Assembly (NCBI GenBank): GCA_029239935.1
Contig: JARBTY010000028.1
Span: forward strand, 1 to 22,375
Direction: 5' to 3'
From: Clostridia bacterium
GTDB lineage: Bacteria > Bacillota_A > Clostridia > Lachnospirales > Cellulosilyticaceae
Length of the DNA stretch: 22,375 nucleotides
Positions within the stretch are counted from its first letter, which is position 1. Each line of letters begins with the position of its first letter. The translations under genes and the position numbers were made by a program. The notes beneath the pieces were generated by a model. That model did no database searches. It had not been told where the DNA came from and was given only the letters and a program-made list of their open reading frames with translations. This document shows, one piece after another, positions 6,747 to 14,677 of this stretch.

Positions 6747-7904
6747 CTAATTAATTGGAAGATAATCTTCTGAAACAAGGATTTGTTGACCTTTTGTGCT
6801 TCTTATGTAATTAATATATTTTGCAGTTACACCTGTTGGACTTCCTTTTGTTACTAACAGAAGCGGACGTACATAAGGATATTTTCCTGAAAGTGCATTA
6901 TCCTGTGTTGCCGCAATACCTTCTACACTTACACCATGTACCGTTTTATCTAAATACCCCATTGATACAAATCCAATAGCATTATCACTTTTTGCAACAG
7001 CCTGTAATAAAAGCTGAGTGGAGTTATGTGGTGTTGCATAACTTGGAATAGGCTCTTTTGTAAGAGGAGCCATTGCTAATTCATCAAATGCTGCCAGTGT
7101 GCCTGATCCTGTTTCCCTTGTTTGAATAAAGATTGCAGCATCTTTGCCGCCTATCTCTTTCCAATTTTTAATTTTTCCGCTGAAAACATCTGCTATTTGC
7201 TGTTTAGTTAAAGTTTTTAAAGGATTATTTTTATTCACGATCACTGCAATGGCGTCTCTGCCAATAACAATTTCATTAAGACTTTTTTCTGATTCTTTTA
7301 ATTCTCTTGAAGCACAACCAATATTAAATGTCCCATCACTGGCACCTTTAATACCTGCACCTGAGCCGCCTCCTGCTACACTGATAGATAATCCTGTGTT
7401 TTTCTTATTTAAGATATCTGCTACTTGCTGTGTAATAGGCTGAACAGTTGTTGAGCCTCCCACCTTAATAGTACCTTTCATATCTGAGAAATAAGTGATA
7501 TCTATATTGTTGGCTTTTTTATCAAAATCTATTTTTGCTCCAAAAGCTTCTCCGATAAAACGTAGTGGAACAAATACTCTTCCATTTACTGTTTTAGCCG
7601 GTACATCTAACGTTTTAGCTTGACCATTTACTTTAGCATTTTTAGATCCAATAGTAAGTTCAATCTGTTTATCAGCTGAGTCAATCTTAACGTTATTGCC
7701 ACTTGCAGTAACTATTCCCCCTAGTCCCTGTGCAATAAATTTTACCGGCACAAGAGTTGTACCATTTTCTACTAAAGGCGATACATCAAAGTTGATGGGT
7801 GAACCATCGATTTTAGCTGTCATATGAGTTGCTCCAAATGTCAAAGTTGAAAACATCATAAATGAAGCCATTAAAAGTGTTGATATCTTTGCTAGTTTTT
7901 TCAT
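6747..7904 (-). CDS. pstS: Phosphate-binding protein PstS with N-terminal copper-amine-oxidase-like stalk domain
   Basis: A 385-residue secreted protein. Residues 1-25 are a signal peptide (MKK, hydrophobic core, TFGA) with no lipobox cysteine. Residues about 30-135 hold two copies of the copper-amine-oxidase N-terminal-like fold (LVPVKFIAQGLGG and FVPLRFIGEAFGA are the paired marks). Residues about 138-385 are the phosphate-binding domain with VGGSTTVQPI, GGGSGAGIKG, NNPLKTLTKQQIADVFSGKI and TRETGSGT, characteristic of PstS. It should capture phosphate outside the membrane and pass it to PstC/PstA. Most Gram-positive PstS proteins are lipoproteins; this one may instead be held by its stalk domain. 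AGGGAGG lies ten bases before the ATG, and a PhoP-box-like promoter precedes it. Confidence 0.93.
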   Translation of the reverse strand: MKKLAKISTLLMASFMMFSTLTFGATHMTAKIDGSPINFDVSPLVENGTTLVPVKFIAQGLGGIVTASGNNVKIDSADKQIELTIGSKNAKVNGQAKTLDVPAKTVNGRVFVPLRFIGEAFGAKIDFDKKANNIDITYFSDMKGTIKVGGSTTVQPITQQVADILNKKNTGLSISVAGGGSGAGIKGASDGTFNIGCASRELKESEKSLNEIVIGRDAIAVIVNKNNPLKTLTKQQIADVFSGKIKNWKEIGGKDAAIFIQTRETGSGTLAAFDELAMAPLTKEPIPSYATPHNSTQLLLQAVAKSDNAIGFVSMGYLDKTVHGVSVEGIAATQDNALSGKYPYVRPLLLVTKGSPTGVTAKYINYIRSTKGQQILVSEDYLPIN

Positions 7905-7950
7905 CTCAAAAAAACCTCCCTTTATTTGTTAAGCTTAGTTTCTCTTATTT

Positions 7951-7990
7951 GTATTAAAAGAAGGAGATATTTGTGTTAAGTATGTGTTAA
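7951..7990 (-). promoter_or_regulatory. pst promoter with two PhoP-box-like TTAACA repeats
   Basis: On the reverse strand TTAACA occurs at 7985-7990 and again at 7974-7979, an exact 11-base period. The second copy lies 17 bases before TAATAC (7951-7956), a possible -10, so it also doubles as a -35 (TTGACA 5/6). TT(A/C/T)ACA direct repeats with about 11-base spacing are the known binding pattern of the phosphate-starvation regulator PhoP in Bacillus. Expected regulation: induction under phosphate limitation. I see only two clear repeats. Confidence 0.7.
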
Positions 7991-8041
7991 TTTTTTAAAT
8001 ATTCAACCAAGAATTATGTATTCTTAATAATTTAGTTATTT

Positions 8042-8078
8042 AAAAAGCACTATACCCCAAAGAGGTACAGTGCTTTTT
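8042..8078 (-). terminator. Intrinsic terminator of the 46-codon gene
   Basis: The arms AAAAAGCACT (8042-8051) and AGTGCTTTTT (8069-8078), extended inward by TACC/GGTA, form a hairpin whose single irregular position is a G-U only in the leftward transcript. A T5 tract ends the stem. It begins one base after the stop codon at 8080, so it belongs to the small minus-strand gene. It also insulates that gene from the pst promoter downstream. Confidence 0.85.
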
Positions 8079-8079
8079 A

Positions 8080-8220
8080 TCAGTGATTATTCTTTTCATT
8101 TTTATTCCAATGTTTTTTAAAATCAGTACTTTGTGTGCCTGGATCCTTCTCCAGACCACTTTTACTTCTGCTCTTTTGAGAGCCTTGCTGTGGAATATTG
8201 TGTTTAGTTACTTCATCCAT
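8080..8220 (-). CDS. Small hydrophilic protein, 46 residues, unknown function
   Basis: The ATG at 8220 is preceded by GAGGTG seven bases upstream, and the frame stays open for 46 codons to TGA, followed at once by a terminator. The protein starts MDEVTKHNIPQQGSQKSRSK and continues with GLEKDPG and a C-terminal WNKNEKNNH; it is rich in Lys, Asn, Gln and Ser, with a single Trp, no Cys and no hydrophobic core. It looks intrinsically disordered. Composition and length recall minor small acid-soluble spore proteins, and the divergent neighbour is the sporulation-type gene ytaF, but I cannot assign it to a family. That it is a gene is well supported; that it is a spore protein is a guess. Confidence 0.72.
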   Translation of the reverse strand: MDEVTKHNIPQQGSQKSRSKSGLEKDPGTQSTDFKKHWNKNEKNNH

Positions 8221-8249
8221 GTGTTTTCACCTCATTATTTATGATTTTC

Positions 8250-8268
8250 AAAGATAGCATCTATCTTT
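8250..8268. repeat. 8-bp inverted repeat in the divergent region before ytaF
   Basis: AAAGATAG (8250-8257) and CTATCTTT (8261-8268) flank CAT, followed on the plus strand by two more Ts. It looks like a small terminator, but no plus-strand gene precedes it; it would lie in the leader of the small minus-strand gene or serve as an operator. A second inverted repeat, AAAGTAAA (8302-8309) and TTTACTTT (8328-8335), lies closer to ytaF. Confidence 0.35.
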
Positions 8269-8330
8269 TTATGGCTATTTATTCATCTCATCCTGTCAAT
8301 CAAAGTAAATTTTCATATCAAAACAAGTTT

Positions 8331-8357
8331 ACTTTTTACATTTTTTACCATAGTATA
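8331..8357 (+). promoter_or_regulatory. Possible mother-cell sigma-K-like promoter of ytaF
   Basis: AC at 8331-8332, 16 bases, then CATAGTATA at 8349-8357 fits the published SigK pattern AC-N16/17-CATANNNTA. The same stretch contains TATACAAT, which could be a vegetative -10 without a good -35. The pattern is short and the region AT-rich, so chance is quite possible. Confidence 0.3.
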
Positions 8358-8389
8358 CAATAGACTCACTCACTTAAGAGGTAATTGTT

Positions 8390-9013
8390 ATGTTAGAATC
8401 TTTTCTTTTAGTTGTTTCACTCTGCGTAGATGCCTTAGTCGCTGGGTTTGCCTATGGTGCCAATAAAATCAAAATTCCTTTTTTATCTGGTACAGTACTT
8501 ACTTGTATCTCTACTTTATTTCTAATCATTTCACTTTCTTTAGGTGCCCTCATTAAAGATATGATACCTATGGGTCTAGCGCCTTTTATATGTTTTGCTA
8601 TTCTTATTTTTTTAGGGGTAGGTAGACTCTTTGAAGGTCTTATTAAAGGCTTTTTGACCAAAACAGCCTCATCACCCCATGACATAGAGTTTACACTTTT
8701 TGACTTCAAACTAATTTTTAATGTTTATGCCGATGCTACTTTAGCTGATGTCGATCATTCTAAAGTGCTTAGCACCAAAGAATCCATTTACCTTGGAATT
8801 GCTCTTTCCCTTGATAGTTTAGCTGTAGGCTTTGGAGCTGGATTCACCGCCGTTCATTTTTATGAAGTTGTTTTGTTATCTCTTATTCTCAATGCCTTAG
8901 CTCTACTCATTGGAGGTTTCTTAGGCAAAAGATTTGCTGATAAACTCTACACTGATTTATCTTGGGTCAGTGGTATTATTCTTATCCTATTAGCTGTATT
9001 AAAGCTCTATTAA
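8390..9013 (+). CDS. ytaF: YtaF-type sporulation membrane protein (MntP-like fold)
   Basis: A 207-residue membrane protein with two homologous halves of three helices each. Each half has the Asp-containing signature: VSLCVDALVAGFAYG at residues 8-22 and IALSLDSLAVGFGAG near 138-152. These are the marks of the MntP/YtaF group, whose members include Mn efflux proteins and the spore-former-specific YtaF. A hydrophilic insert (about 85-130, with DVDHSKVLSTKESI) separates the halves, as in YtaF and unlike the compact MntP. GAGGT lies seven bases before the ATG. It is monocistronic with a strong bidirectional terminator. Its exact biochemical role is not established; metal or cation transport during sporulation is a family-level inference. 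Confidence 0.85.
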   Translation: MLESFLLVVSLCVDALVAGFAYGANKIKIPFLSGTVLTCISTLFLIISLSLGALIKDMIPMGLAPFICFAILIFLGVGRLFEGLIKGFLTKTASSPHDIEFTLFDFKLIFNVYADATLADVDHSKVLSTKESIYLGIALSLDSLAVGFGAGFTAVHFYEVVLLSLILNALALLIGGFLGKRFADKLYTDLSWVSGIILILLAVLKLY

Positions 9014-9018
9014 CAAAT

Positions 9019-9067
9019 AAAAGAACTATTACTATAGTGTGTACAACACTTTAGCAATAGTTCTTTT
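9019..9067. terminator. Bidirectional terminator between ytaF and the chemoreceptor gene
   Basis: The arms AAAAGAACTATT (9019-9030) and AATAGTTCTTTT (9056-9067) are perfect complements. The stem continues inward with mismatches to GTGT/ACAC around a GTACA loop. T4 tracts lie at both ends, so it can end both the rightward ytaF transcript and the leftward chemoreceptor transcript. Confidence 0.88.
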
Positions 9068-9104
9068 AAGCCCTATTAATCTATCTTGAATAATACCATC
9101 TCAT

Positions 9105-10814
9105 CTAAATGGTAAAACCGCTAATCATCTGACTAAGCTCGTCTGCCAATACTCTTAATTCTTTAGAGCTGTCTGAGATTTCTTCAATAGAAGTGTCTTG
9201 AGTTAAAACAGCTGCTAAGGTTTGTTCTACACTGGCTGAGGTCTCTTCTGAAATAGCTGAGATTCTTTCTAATGATTCATTGACACTTTTTGTGCTTTCT
9301 TCAATAACATCTAAGTTTTTATCAATTGTCAAAGCTTTAGTTTCAATATTGTAAGCCTCTTTATTAATTTCTACAAACTCTTCTCCCGTACGTCTTATTT
9401 GTTTTGTACCTTCCTCTACTTCCTGATAACTCTTATTAAGTGCCAGAGCCACTGTCTTTGTTTCATCCTGAATGGCTTTGGTAATACTTTCTATATCTGA
9501 AACAGATAACTTCACTTGTTTTGCCAAATTCCCAATTTCACCAGCCACAACAGCAAAACCTCGACCCGCTTCTCCAGCCCTTGCTGCCTCAATTGATGCA
9601 TTTAATGCCAATAAATTAGTTTGTTCTGATATACTGCTGATAACATTTGTCAGAGAGGAAATGCCTTTGGAATGTTCCTCTAACTTACCGATCTTCTGCA
9701 CTGAGTCATTAACAATACTTTGAATGCTATTCATAATGTGCATGGATTTTTCCATACTTGCATTTCCTCGGTTAGATATGCTATTAAGTTCTTTGGATGC
9801 TCTTGAGAGTTCACGACTCTGACTATTGGCATCTATCACCTGTACGGTTAAAAGTTCGATATTATGTAAGATTTTATTTAAATCCTCTGCTTGGTCATTG
9901 ACCGCACTCGTCAGCTGTTCCATCGTTTCATTGATTTCATTACTATTGCTTCTTACCTGATGAGTTGAATGATTTAAATTTTCACCCTTTTGATTGAGCT
10001 TGCCTGATACTTCTCCCATCTCAAGAACAATAGCTTTTAAGGTGTCTAGCATCGTGTTAACAGACTCAGATAATAGACCAATTTCATCCCTGCTTGTAAT
10101 ATTAATTTTAGGGACATTAAGTCTTTTATCAGATATATCTTGATTGACCTTTACTAGTCCTTTCAGCTTTTTACTTACGTTTGAAGTTAATATATAGATC
10201 CATACAAAAGCTACAGTGATAGCTCCCAAAATCAATACGATAACAATAACACTGGTCTCTTTTAGTATGCTATATAAATTTGTATTTGCACTCTCTTTAT
10301 CCTTGTTAAACTTTTCAATAATCTGATCGTACATACTTATAATCTCAGTATTGATCGTTACATATTCTTTTCTGGCTGGAATAAACATACCTCTTAAGTT
10401 TCTGGCAACACCAAAAACAATCTCTTCGTCAAAAATGCTTTTCAACATATCCGTTCTGCCTATTGTTAACTCAATCTTTCTTTTACTCTCTTCATCTAAT
10501 AGAGTGGCTAATAGATTCTGTTGTTCTTTTTTAATTTCCTCAAACAGCTGATTGTATAAGTCAACTGTCTTCGTTTCACCAAAGGATACAAACTCAGAAA
10601 CAATGACATTCATCTCTAAATATTTTTTTTGCAGTTCAGCAATCTGCTGCACCTTGGCATCTTCTTCTGTTAAACGCATAATTTTTTGTTCAACTTCATG
10701 CATCTTAATATTTACTGCAAATATAACCCCTGCAAATATAAAAGCGCTTACAATAAGACTAATTTGATATTTTCTTATAAGTTTTATACTTTTCATCCCC
10801 AAATTTTTTTTCAT
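9105..10814 (-). CDS. Methyl-accepting chemotaxis protein
   Basis: A 569-residue transmembrane chemoreceptor. After a short basic N terminus there is a first membrane helix (about 16-36), an extracellular helical sensor of about 150 residues that resembles a four-helix bundle, a second helix (about 188-210, [20 protein letters not shown]), a HAMP linker with [13 protein letters not shown], and a long coiled-coil signalling domain. The hairpin tip has the conserved [20 protein letters not shown] followed by [11 protein letters not shown], which binds CheA and CheW. The ligand cannot be read from sequence. AGGAG precedes the ATG. It is a lone gene with a long AT-rich leader and no che or flagellar neighbours in view. 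Confidence 0.95.
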   Translation of the reverse strand: MKKNLGMKSIKLIRKYQISLIVSAFIFAGVIFAVNIKMHEVEQKIMRLTEEDAKVQQIAELQKKYLEMNVIVSEFVSFGETKTVDLYNQLFEEIKKEQQNLLATLLDEESKRKIELTIGRTDMLKSIFDEEIVFGVARNLRGMFIPARKEYVTINTEIISMYDQIIEKFNKDKESANTNLYSILKETSVIVIVLILGAITVAFVWIYILTSNVSKKLKGLVKVNQDISDKRLNVPKINITSRDEIGLLSESVNTMLDTLKAIVLEMGEVSGKLNQKGENLNHSTHQVRSNSNEINETMEQLTSAVNDQAEDLNKILHNIELLTVQVIDANSQSRELSRASKELNSISNRGNASMEKSMHIMNSIQSIVNDSVQKIGKLEEHSKGISSLTNVISSISEQTNLLALNASIEAARAGEAGRGFAVVAGEIGNLAKQVKLSVSDIESITKAIQDETKTVALALNKSYQEVEEGTKQIRRTGEEFVEINKEAYNIETKALTIDKNLDVIEESTKSVNESLERISAISEETSASVEQTLAAVLTQDTSIEEISDSSKELRVLADELSQMISGFTI

Positions 10815-10920
10815 ATTTTTCTCCTGTTTCTAATAAATTTTAATAACTTTATTAAGATTAATTTGATAGCTTATGTTTGCTCTTTAACTCTAACATAATT
10901 CATCATTTTTTTTATAATCT

Positions 10921-10949
10921 ATTACATAAAATATATCATAAAATCACAA
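10921..10949 (-). promoter_or_regulatory. Possible promoter of the chemoreceptor gene
   Basis: On the reverse strand TTGTGA (10944-10949) and TGTAAT (10921-10926) are separated by exactly 17 bases, giving 4/6 and 5/6 matches to vegetative hexamers. The leader would be about 100 bases. I found no good SigD motility promoter at proper spacing in this very AT-rich stretch. The remainder of 10815-11032 shows only homopolymer runs. Confidence 0.4.
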
Positions 10950-11032
10950 AAAATAAAAGTTTTTATTCATTTTTTTGACAAAGATGCTATCTAATTTTTT
11001 TTTTGATGCTTTCTACACCTTTTTTAACCATT

Positions 11033-12064
11033 TTATAGTGTAAGAAGTTGCTTTATAAATACTTTTAAATCATCTTTACTATCCTCGTTTAATACCCATA
11101 TTGTTTTTAAATTTTGATCTTGGAGTTCAGTATGAATAATAGCCTCAAAATCCAGATGACTCTTTTCGTTTTTCATCTGTGTTTCTATATTTTCTAACCT
11201 CACCGACTGATCTAAAAACTTTTCGATGTACCTCTCACTTATCCTTTTATATTTCTTTTTAAAAATGATAGTTGCCCGGGAAATATAAAAGATTTTATAG
11301 CCATCCTCCAGTTTTTCTCCCATCAAAATTTTTTGTGTTGTTAAAACTGATGCTTTTTTTATATGGGCATAATGCAAATAGTTTATGTGCGCCATCATAT
11401 CCCGATACATAGAAGCTGTCTCAAACCTAAAATCTTCTGCGGCTGCTCTCATTTTACATTCCATTTCATTTAAAAAAATCTGCATCTCTTTCTTATTTGT
11501 AAATATGCCCAAAAGACACCTTTGATTTTCTTCAAACGCTTCTGGTATTATGGCTAATGGTAAAATATGATATGTAAAGATGTAAGTATCTTCCTTTTTA
11601 GATAAGGGATAAATATTTTCAAAGAACTTAATCAAATCCAATAGAATTTGTCTACTTTTATAAGGGCCAAAACAATTTTCTCCCTCTTTTTTATCTACTA
11701 CTGATATGAGTTTGTTCCTGCAGTTTTCTTCTATCCTCAAATATTTATACTTTTGGTCGTTTTTAAATTGAGCATTATACATTGGTTTTATTCTCTTAAT
11801 CAGTTCACACTCCAAAAGCTGTGCCTCCAGATGGGTATCTGTCACAATAATCTCTATATCCTGGATATGACCAACCATCCTCTTGATTTTTTCCCATTTA
11901 TGATCCGCAACGAAATAAGACCTCACCCGTGTCTTTAAGGTCTTACTTTTTCCGATATAGATAATATTACCCTTTGCATCTTTCATTTGGTATACTCCAG
12001 GTTTGGCTGGAATAGCTTTTATCTGCTTCTCTAAATCCTCCGAGATGTTTATCAATGGTATCAC
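11033..12064 (-). CDS. UvrC-like GIY-YIG nuclease lacking the C-terminal nuclease domain
   Basis: About 343 residues. Residues 20-105 form a UvrC-type GIY-YIG domain: KPGVYQMKDAKGNIIYIGKS with Tyr25, Tyr36, Arg46/48 and a Glu in EAQLLECELIKRIKPMYN. Near 200-228 is a UVR-type helical hairpin (AAAEDFRFETASMYRDMMAHI), which in UvrC contacts UvrB. The RNase H-like and helix-hairpin-helix parts of full UvrC (about 600 residues) are absent, and there is no stub of them. The layout recalls E. coli Cho, which makes only the 3' incision, but the ~115-residue tail differs. The frame starts at GTG 12064; TTG 12055 has a better ribosome site (AGGTG six bases before it), so the first three codons are uncertain. 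Confidence 0.82.
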   Translation of the reverse strand: MIPLINISEDLEKQIKAIPAKPGVYQMKDAKGNIIYIGKSKTLKTRVRSYFVADHKWEKIKRMVGHIQDIEIIVTDTHLEAQLLECELIKRIKPMYNAQFKNDQKYKYLRIEENCRNKLISVVDKKEGENCFGPYKSRQILLDLIKFFENIYPLSKKEDTYIFTYHILPLAIIPEAFEENQRCLLGIFTNKKEMQIFLNEMECKMRAAAEDFRFETASMYRDMMAHINYLHYAHIKKASVLTTQKILMGEKLEDGYKIFYISRATIIFKKKYKRISERYIEKFLDQSVRLENIETQMKNEKSHLDFEAIIHTELQDQNLKTIWVLNEDSKDDLKVFIKQLLTL

Positions 12065-12131
12065 CTGCCCGCTATTAATGTCCTATCTGTTTTTATATAG
12101 TATACAATAGTTATAAGGCAGTGAATACCAT

Positions 12132-12761
12132 TTACGCTTTTTCTTCTCTCCCAATTTTTTCCACCCTGTAACCGATTTCCCTATTGCTTTTTGTGTAACA
12201 TTCCTTTAGCATTTCTTGTCTTGAAAGCGTTTGTCCTCCTAGGGGACCCAGCGTTAACTGCCCACTATTATACTCATATTTTTCAAGAAGTCTTTCTTCC
12301 ATTTCATCTTGTGATGCCAGCGTATAATCATCTAATATATGCCTCAGATGAAATCCTGCCTCTTCTAATGCTCTTCCCAACAAAATACAGCGATGACACC
12401 TTATAGGATCCTGCATCGCTCCCATCAGGACTATCTTATATCCCTTTTTACATCCGTCCTTTAGCCGTTCTATTCCTTTCAAAAAATCTTTGTCTAAAAC
12501 AACTTTCTCAAAATCAGCATACCCTTCTTCTGTATAGAGAGTTTTGTCTTGCCTTTGGGCTGCAAACTCTTTTCCCATGTAGATATACATATACCCTTTA
12601 TTTCTAAGTGTTTCTCTAATAACCTCTTTATTAAACTGTATATTATATTTGGAATAAGGGGTTCCTCTGATATCAACTACACAGTTTATAGCATAAAATT
12701 TTAATCTGTCAACTAATTCATCTACTGAATAATTAGAGTGTCCTATTGTAAATATCTCCAT
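12132..12761 (-). CDS. DUF488 family protein
   Basis: A 209-residue cytoplasmic protein with the DUF488 marks: N-terminal IFTIGHSNYS, VVDIRGTPYSKYN near residue 29, and the Cys/His motif DPIRCHRCILLGRAL around residues 118-132. The family has no settled enzymatic role; the CHR motif suggests metal binding or catalysis. The start lies four bases after the stop of the EcsC-type gene, which suggests one transcript. The ribosome site is weak (AAGGGG about 12 bases upstream), so coupled reinitiation is likely. The C-terminal ~40 residues are basic and polar. It could work with the neighbouring GIY-YIG protein in a DNA-related task, but that is only suggested by adjacency. Confidence 0.88.
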   Translation of the reverse strand: MEIFTIGHSNYSVDELVDRLKFYAINCVVDIRGTPYSKYNIQFNKEVIRETLRNKGYMYIYMGKEFAAQRQDKTLYTEEGYADFEKVVLDKDFLKGIERLKDGCKKGYKIVLMGAMQDPIRCHRCILLGRALEEAGFHLRHILDDYTLASQDEMEERLLEKYEYNSGQLTLGPLGGQTLSRQEMLKECYTKSNREIGYRVEKIGREEKA

Positions 12762-12764
12762 CTC

Positions 12765-13493
12765 TTATTCTATCCCCTTGTACAGTATCCTCATATGATA
12801 GGCATACATAGCCGTAAGACTTAATCTATTGATAAATTTAGCATTAACATAAGCACCTACCAGAGCCCCAATACCTGGCACTAATTGTAAAAGCTTGGCT
12901 AAATCAATGTAATCTCTGTACTCTTGCTGAAAGGTTTTCCAGTCAAATTCCCCCAGGTCCCGAGGCAACATTTTTACATAATCATCCCAGTTTTCCATAT
13001 GAAAAAGTACTTCCTTTGTTTTTTCTTTGCTCGAAAAGGCTAATTGAAAAATATGCAGGATATAAAGCCGCTCTCTGTAATCTGCTGTATCAAATCCATA
13101 GATGGCAGCTATTTCATATAGAAATTTTATTTTAATACTAAGAAGCAGCGGAAAATCAGCAATCCCTAAAAAAATACCTCCTGCCCCCGTTCCGGCGCCT
13201 TCTACCATAGCCACTTTGCTATAGCTTTTTGTCTTTTCCTTTAAAAAATCATCTTTTTCGATCAATAAGAGATTTTCATAGGGTCTGCCCGTCGTATATT
13301 TAGATCCTGCTAACACGATTCTCGTCATATTTTTAATAGCTTCTGTCATCATTTGATGATATTTTTTAGGTAAAAATTCATTCACTCTATTTTGTGCTTC
13401 TTTAGCTGTTTTATCTATTAAAGAAGGTTTTTTATAGCATTTTTCTTTCCATTTCTTCAGCTGCTTTTCAGCCCGTTTATTATAAGTATCCAT
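12765..13493 (-). CDS. EcsC family protein
   Basis: A 242-residue protein of the EcsC family, named after the third gene of the Bacillus ecsABC locus. Family marks are VEGAGTGAGGIFLGIADFPL (about residues 95-115), a KFLYEIAAIYGFD segment, and a C-terminal LQLVPGIGALVGAYVNAKFI hydrophobic stretch that could be an amphipathic or membrane-inserting helix. The N terminus is highly basic (RAEKQLKKWKEK). Function is unknown; membrane association is inferred. AGGAG lies eight to ten bases before the ATG. There is no ecsAB in view, so this is a stand-alone copy next to DUF488. Confidence 0.85.
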   Translation of the reverse strand: MDTYNKRAEKQLKKWKEKCYKKPSLIDKTAKEAQNRVNEFLPKKYHQMMTEAIKNMTRIVLAGSKYTTGRPYENLLLIEKDDFLKEKTKSYSKVAMVEGAGTGAGGIFLGIADFPLLLSIKIKFLYEIAAIYGFDTADYRERLYILHIFQLAFSSKEKTKEVLFHMENWDDYVKMLPRDLGEFDWKTFQQEYRDYIDLAKLLQLVPGIGALVGAYVNAKFINRLSLTAMYAYHMRILYKGIE

Positions 13494-13534
13494 TTAGTCC
13501 TCTCCTTGCTTTTATACGCTTTCTTTGCCATGAG

Positions 13535-14023
13535 TCATCCTGTCATTTCAATCAAACTTTTATATAGGCCTGGTACTGAATCTTTAATGACAATGGCTCC
13601 TACAGTTTTTTTGTAAAAGTTAATGGCTTCCTCCGCACCACCAATAATAGCATACCCATAACCGCCTTCTTTCATCGCAAGCAGACACTGAATAAGAAGA
13701 ATTTTTCCTATTCCATAGCCTCTATAACCCTCAGATACACCTGTAGGACCAAAGAAGTTTTTTGCAGTGACCTCATAACATGCAAAACCAATAACTTTTT
13801 TATCTTTCACAGCAATAAAACAAGAAATAGGCTGGTTTGAGAAGGCTCCTTCGCACTCGCTAGCCCAGTTTTCATCAAATGTGTCCTTAACATACGCTAT
13901 AACTCTATGTCTGTCCGGTGCCAAAACCCTCTTGATATAAATCCCCTTATTCTCAAGCTCCTTGATCTCACTGCTTTGTTCTTTTAAATCATATAACTTG
14001 ACCAACATATCTGGCATACCCAT
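13535..14023 (-). CDS. GNAT family N-acetyltransferase
   Basis: About 160 residues with a GNAT fold. Strand beta-4 is seen in KVIGFACYEV, and the acetyl-CoA motif A is GVSEGYRGYGIGKILL (about residues 96-111, R/Q-x-x-G-x-G). The C-terminal AINFYKKTVGA motif B follows. The substrate is not evident. The frame begins at ATG 14023, but a run of five Gs ends right at that codon, so ATG 14017, six bases further on, is the likelier start. It follows another acetyltransferase gene by about 47 bases and is not closely similar to it, so this is not a simple duplication. Confidence 0.87.
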   Translation of the reverse strand: MGMPDMLVKLYDLKEQSSEIKELENKGIYIKRVLAPDRHRVIAYVKDTFDENWASECEGAFSNQPISCFIAVKDKKVIGFACYEVTAKNFFGPTGVSEGYRGYGIGKILLIQCLLAMKEGGYGYAIIGGAEEAINFYKKTVGAIVIKDSVPGLYKSLIEMTG

Positions 14024-14070
14024 CCCCCATTGTTATTCTTATTTTCTAAACATAAACCCCAAAAACCTTT

Positions 14071-14583
14071 TTACCTTATCCAATACCTTTGAACGATTTC
14101 TTCCTCTTCCATTACTTCATTTTCTAAAATGCCGCCATTTTTTATAATCGTTTTAGCAGAGGCTGTATTGTTTTTATCGCACGTTACTAATACTTCGTCA
14201 ATTCCTAACTTTTTCGCTATAGGCAAAGCCATCCCTAACATCAAAGAGGCGTATCCCTTTCCTCTTTCCGATGGACGTATGCCATATCCAATATGTCCGC
14301 CAAACTGAAACAAATATTCATTCAAACAATGTCTGATATTGATCGCTCCAAAAATTCTTTTGTTATTACAAACCAAAAAATAAGTATGGGCAGGCACCAA
14401 ATGCCCAGGACAAGTCTCCTTGTTTTCGATACTATAGGTATAATCAAGCCAAGATTTGTAATCCTTATCTAATAATCTCACAGCATAGGGAATGATGTCC
14501 TCACCATATGCTTCCCATTCAAAGATAAAATCATTATACTGCTCTTCCAATTCCTCTGAAGCTCTTATGAGTTCAAGTATCAA
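14071..14583 (-). CDS. GNAT family N-acetyltransferase
   Basis: About 170 residues. It has a GNAT core with FGAINIRHCLNEYL, then HIGYGIRPSERGKGYASLML, which holds the acetyl-CoA motif A (R-G-K-G-Y-A), and a CDKNNTASAKTIIKNGG motif B. This variant (IRPSERGKGYA with the Asn-rich CDxxNxAS) is common in uncharacterised Firmicutes acetyltransferases; the substrate is unknown. The frame opens with TTG 14592, but the AGGAG at 14593-14597 abuts it; TTG 14583, nine bases after that site, is the plausible start. It is divergent from the ABC exporter leader, about 95 bases from that promoter. Confidence 0.86.
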   Translation of the reverse strand: MILELIRASEELEEQYNDFIFEWEAYGEDIIPYAVRLLDKDYKSWLDYTYSIENKETCPGHLVPAHTYFLVCNNKRIFGAINIRHCLNEYLFQFGGHIGYGIRPSERGKGYASLMLGMALPIAKKLGIDEVLVTCDKNNTASAKTIIKNGGILENEVMEEEEIVQRYWIR

Positions 14584-14677
14584 CTCTACCAACTCCTTTT
14601 CTTAGCTTTATTTACAGACAATTCTATCATTATTTCAAGCCATATTCCAGTAAAAAGCCATAAAATCTTTCTTTTGC

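Noticed and set aside
9105..9140. C-terminal methylation-enzyme docking pentapeptide in the chemoreceptor
   Set aside because: The protein ends [10 protein letters not shown] with no NWETF-like motif.
10981..11032. Terminator for the UvrC-like gene in the T/A-rich gap
   Set aside because: Only homopolymer runs and a GATGCT direct repeat are present; no stem precedes a T tract on the minus strand.
13535..14592. Tandem duplication of the two GNAT genes
   Set aside because: The two proteins share only the acetyl-CoA motif and differ in length and flanking segments, so they are separate family members.
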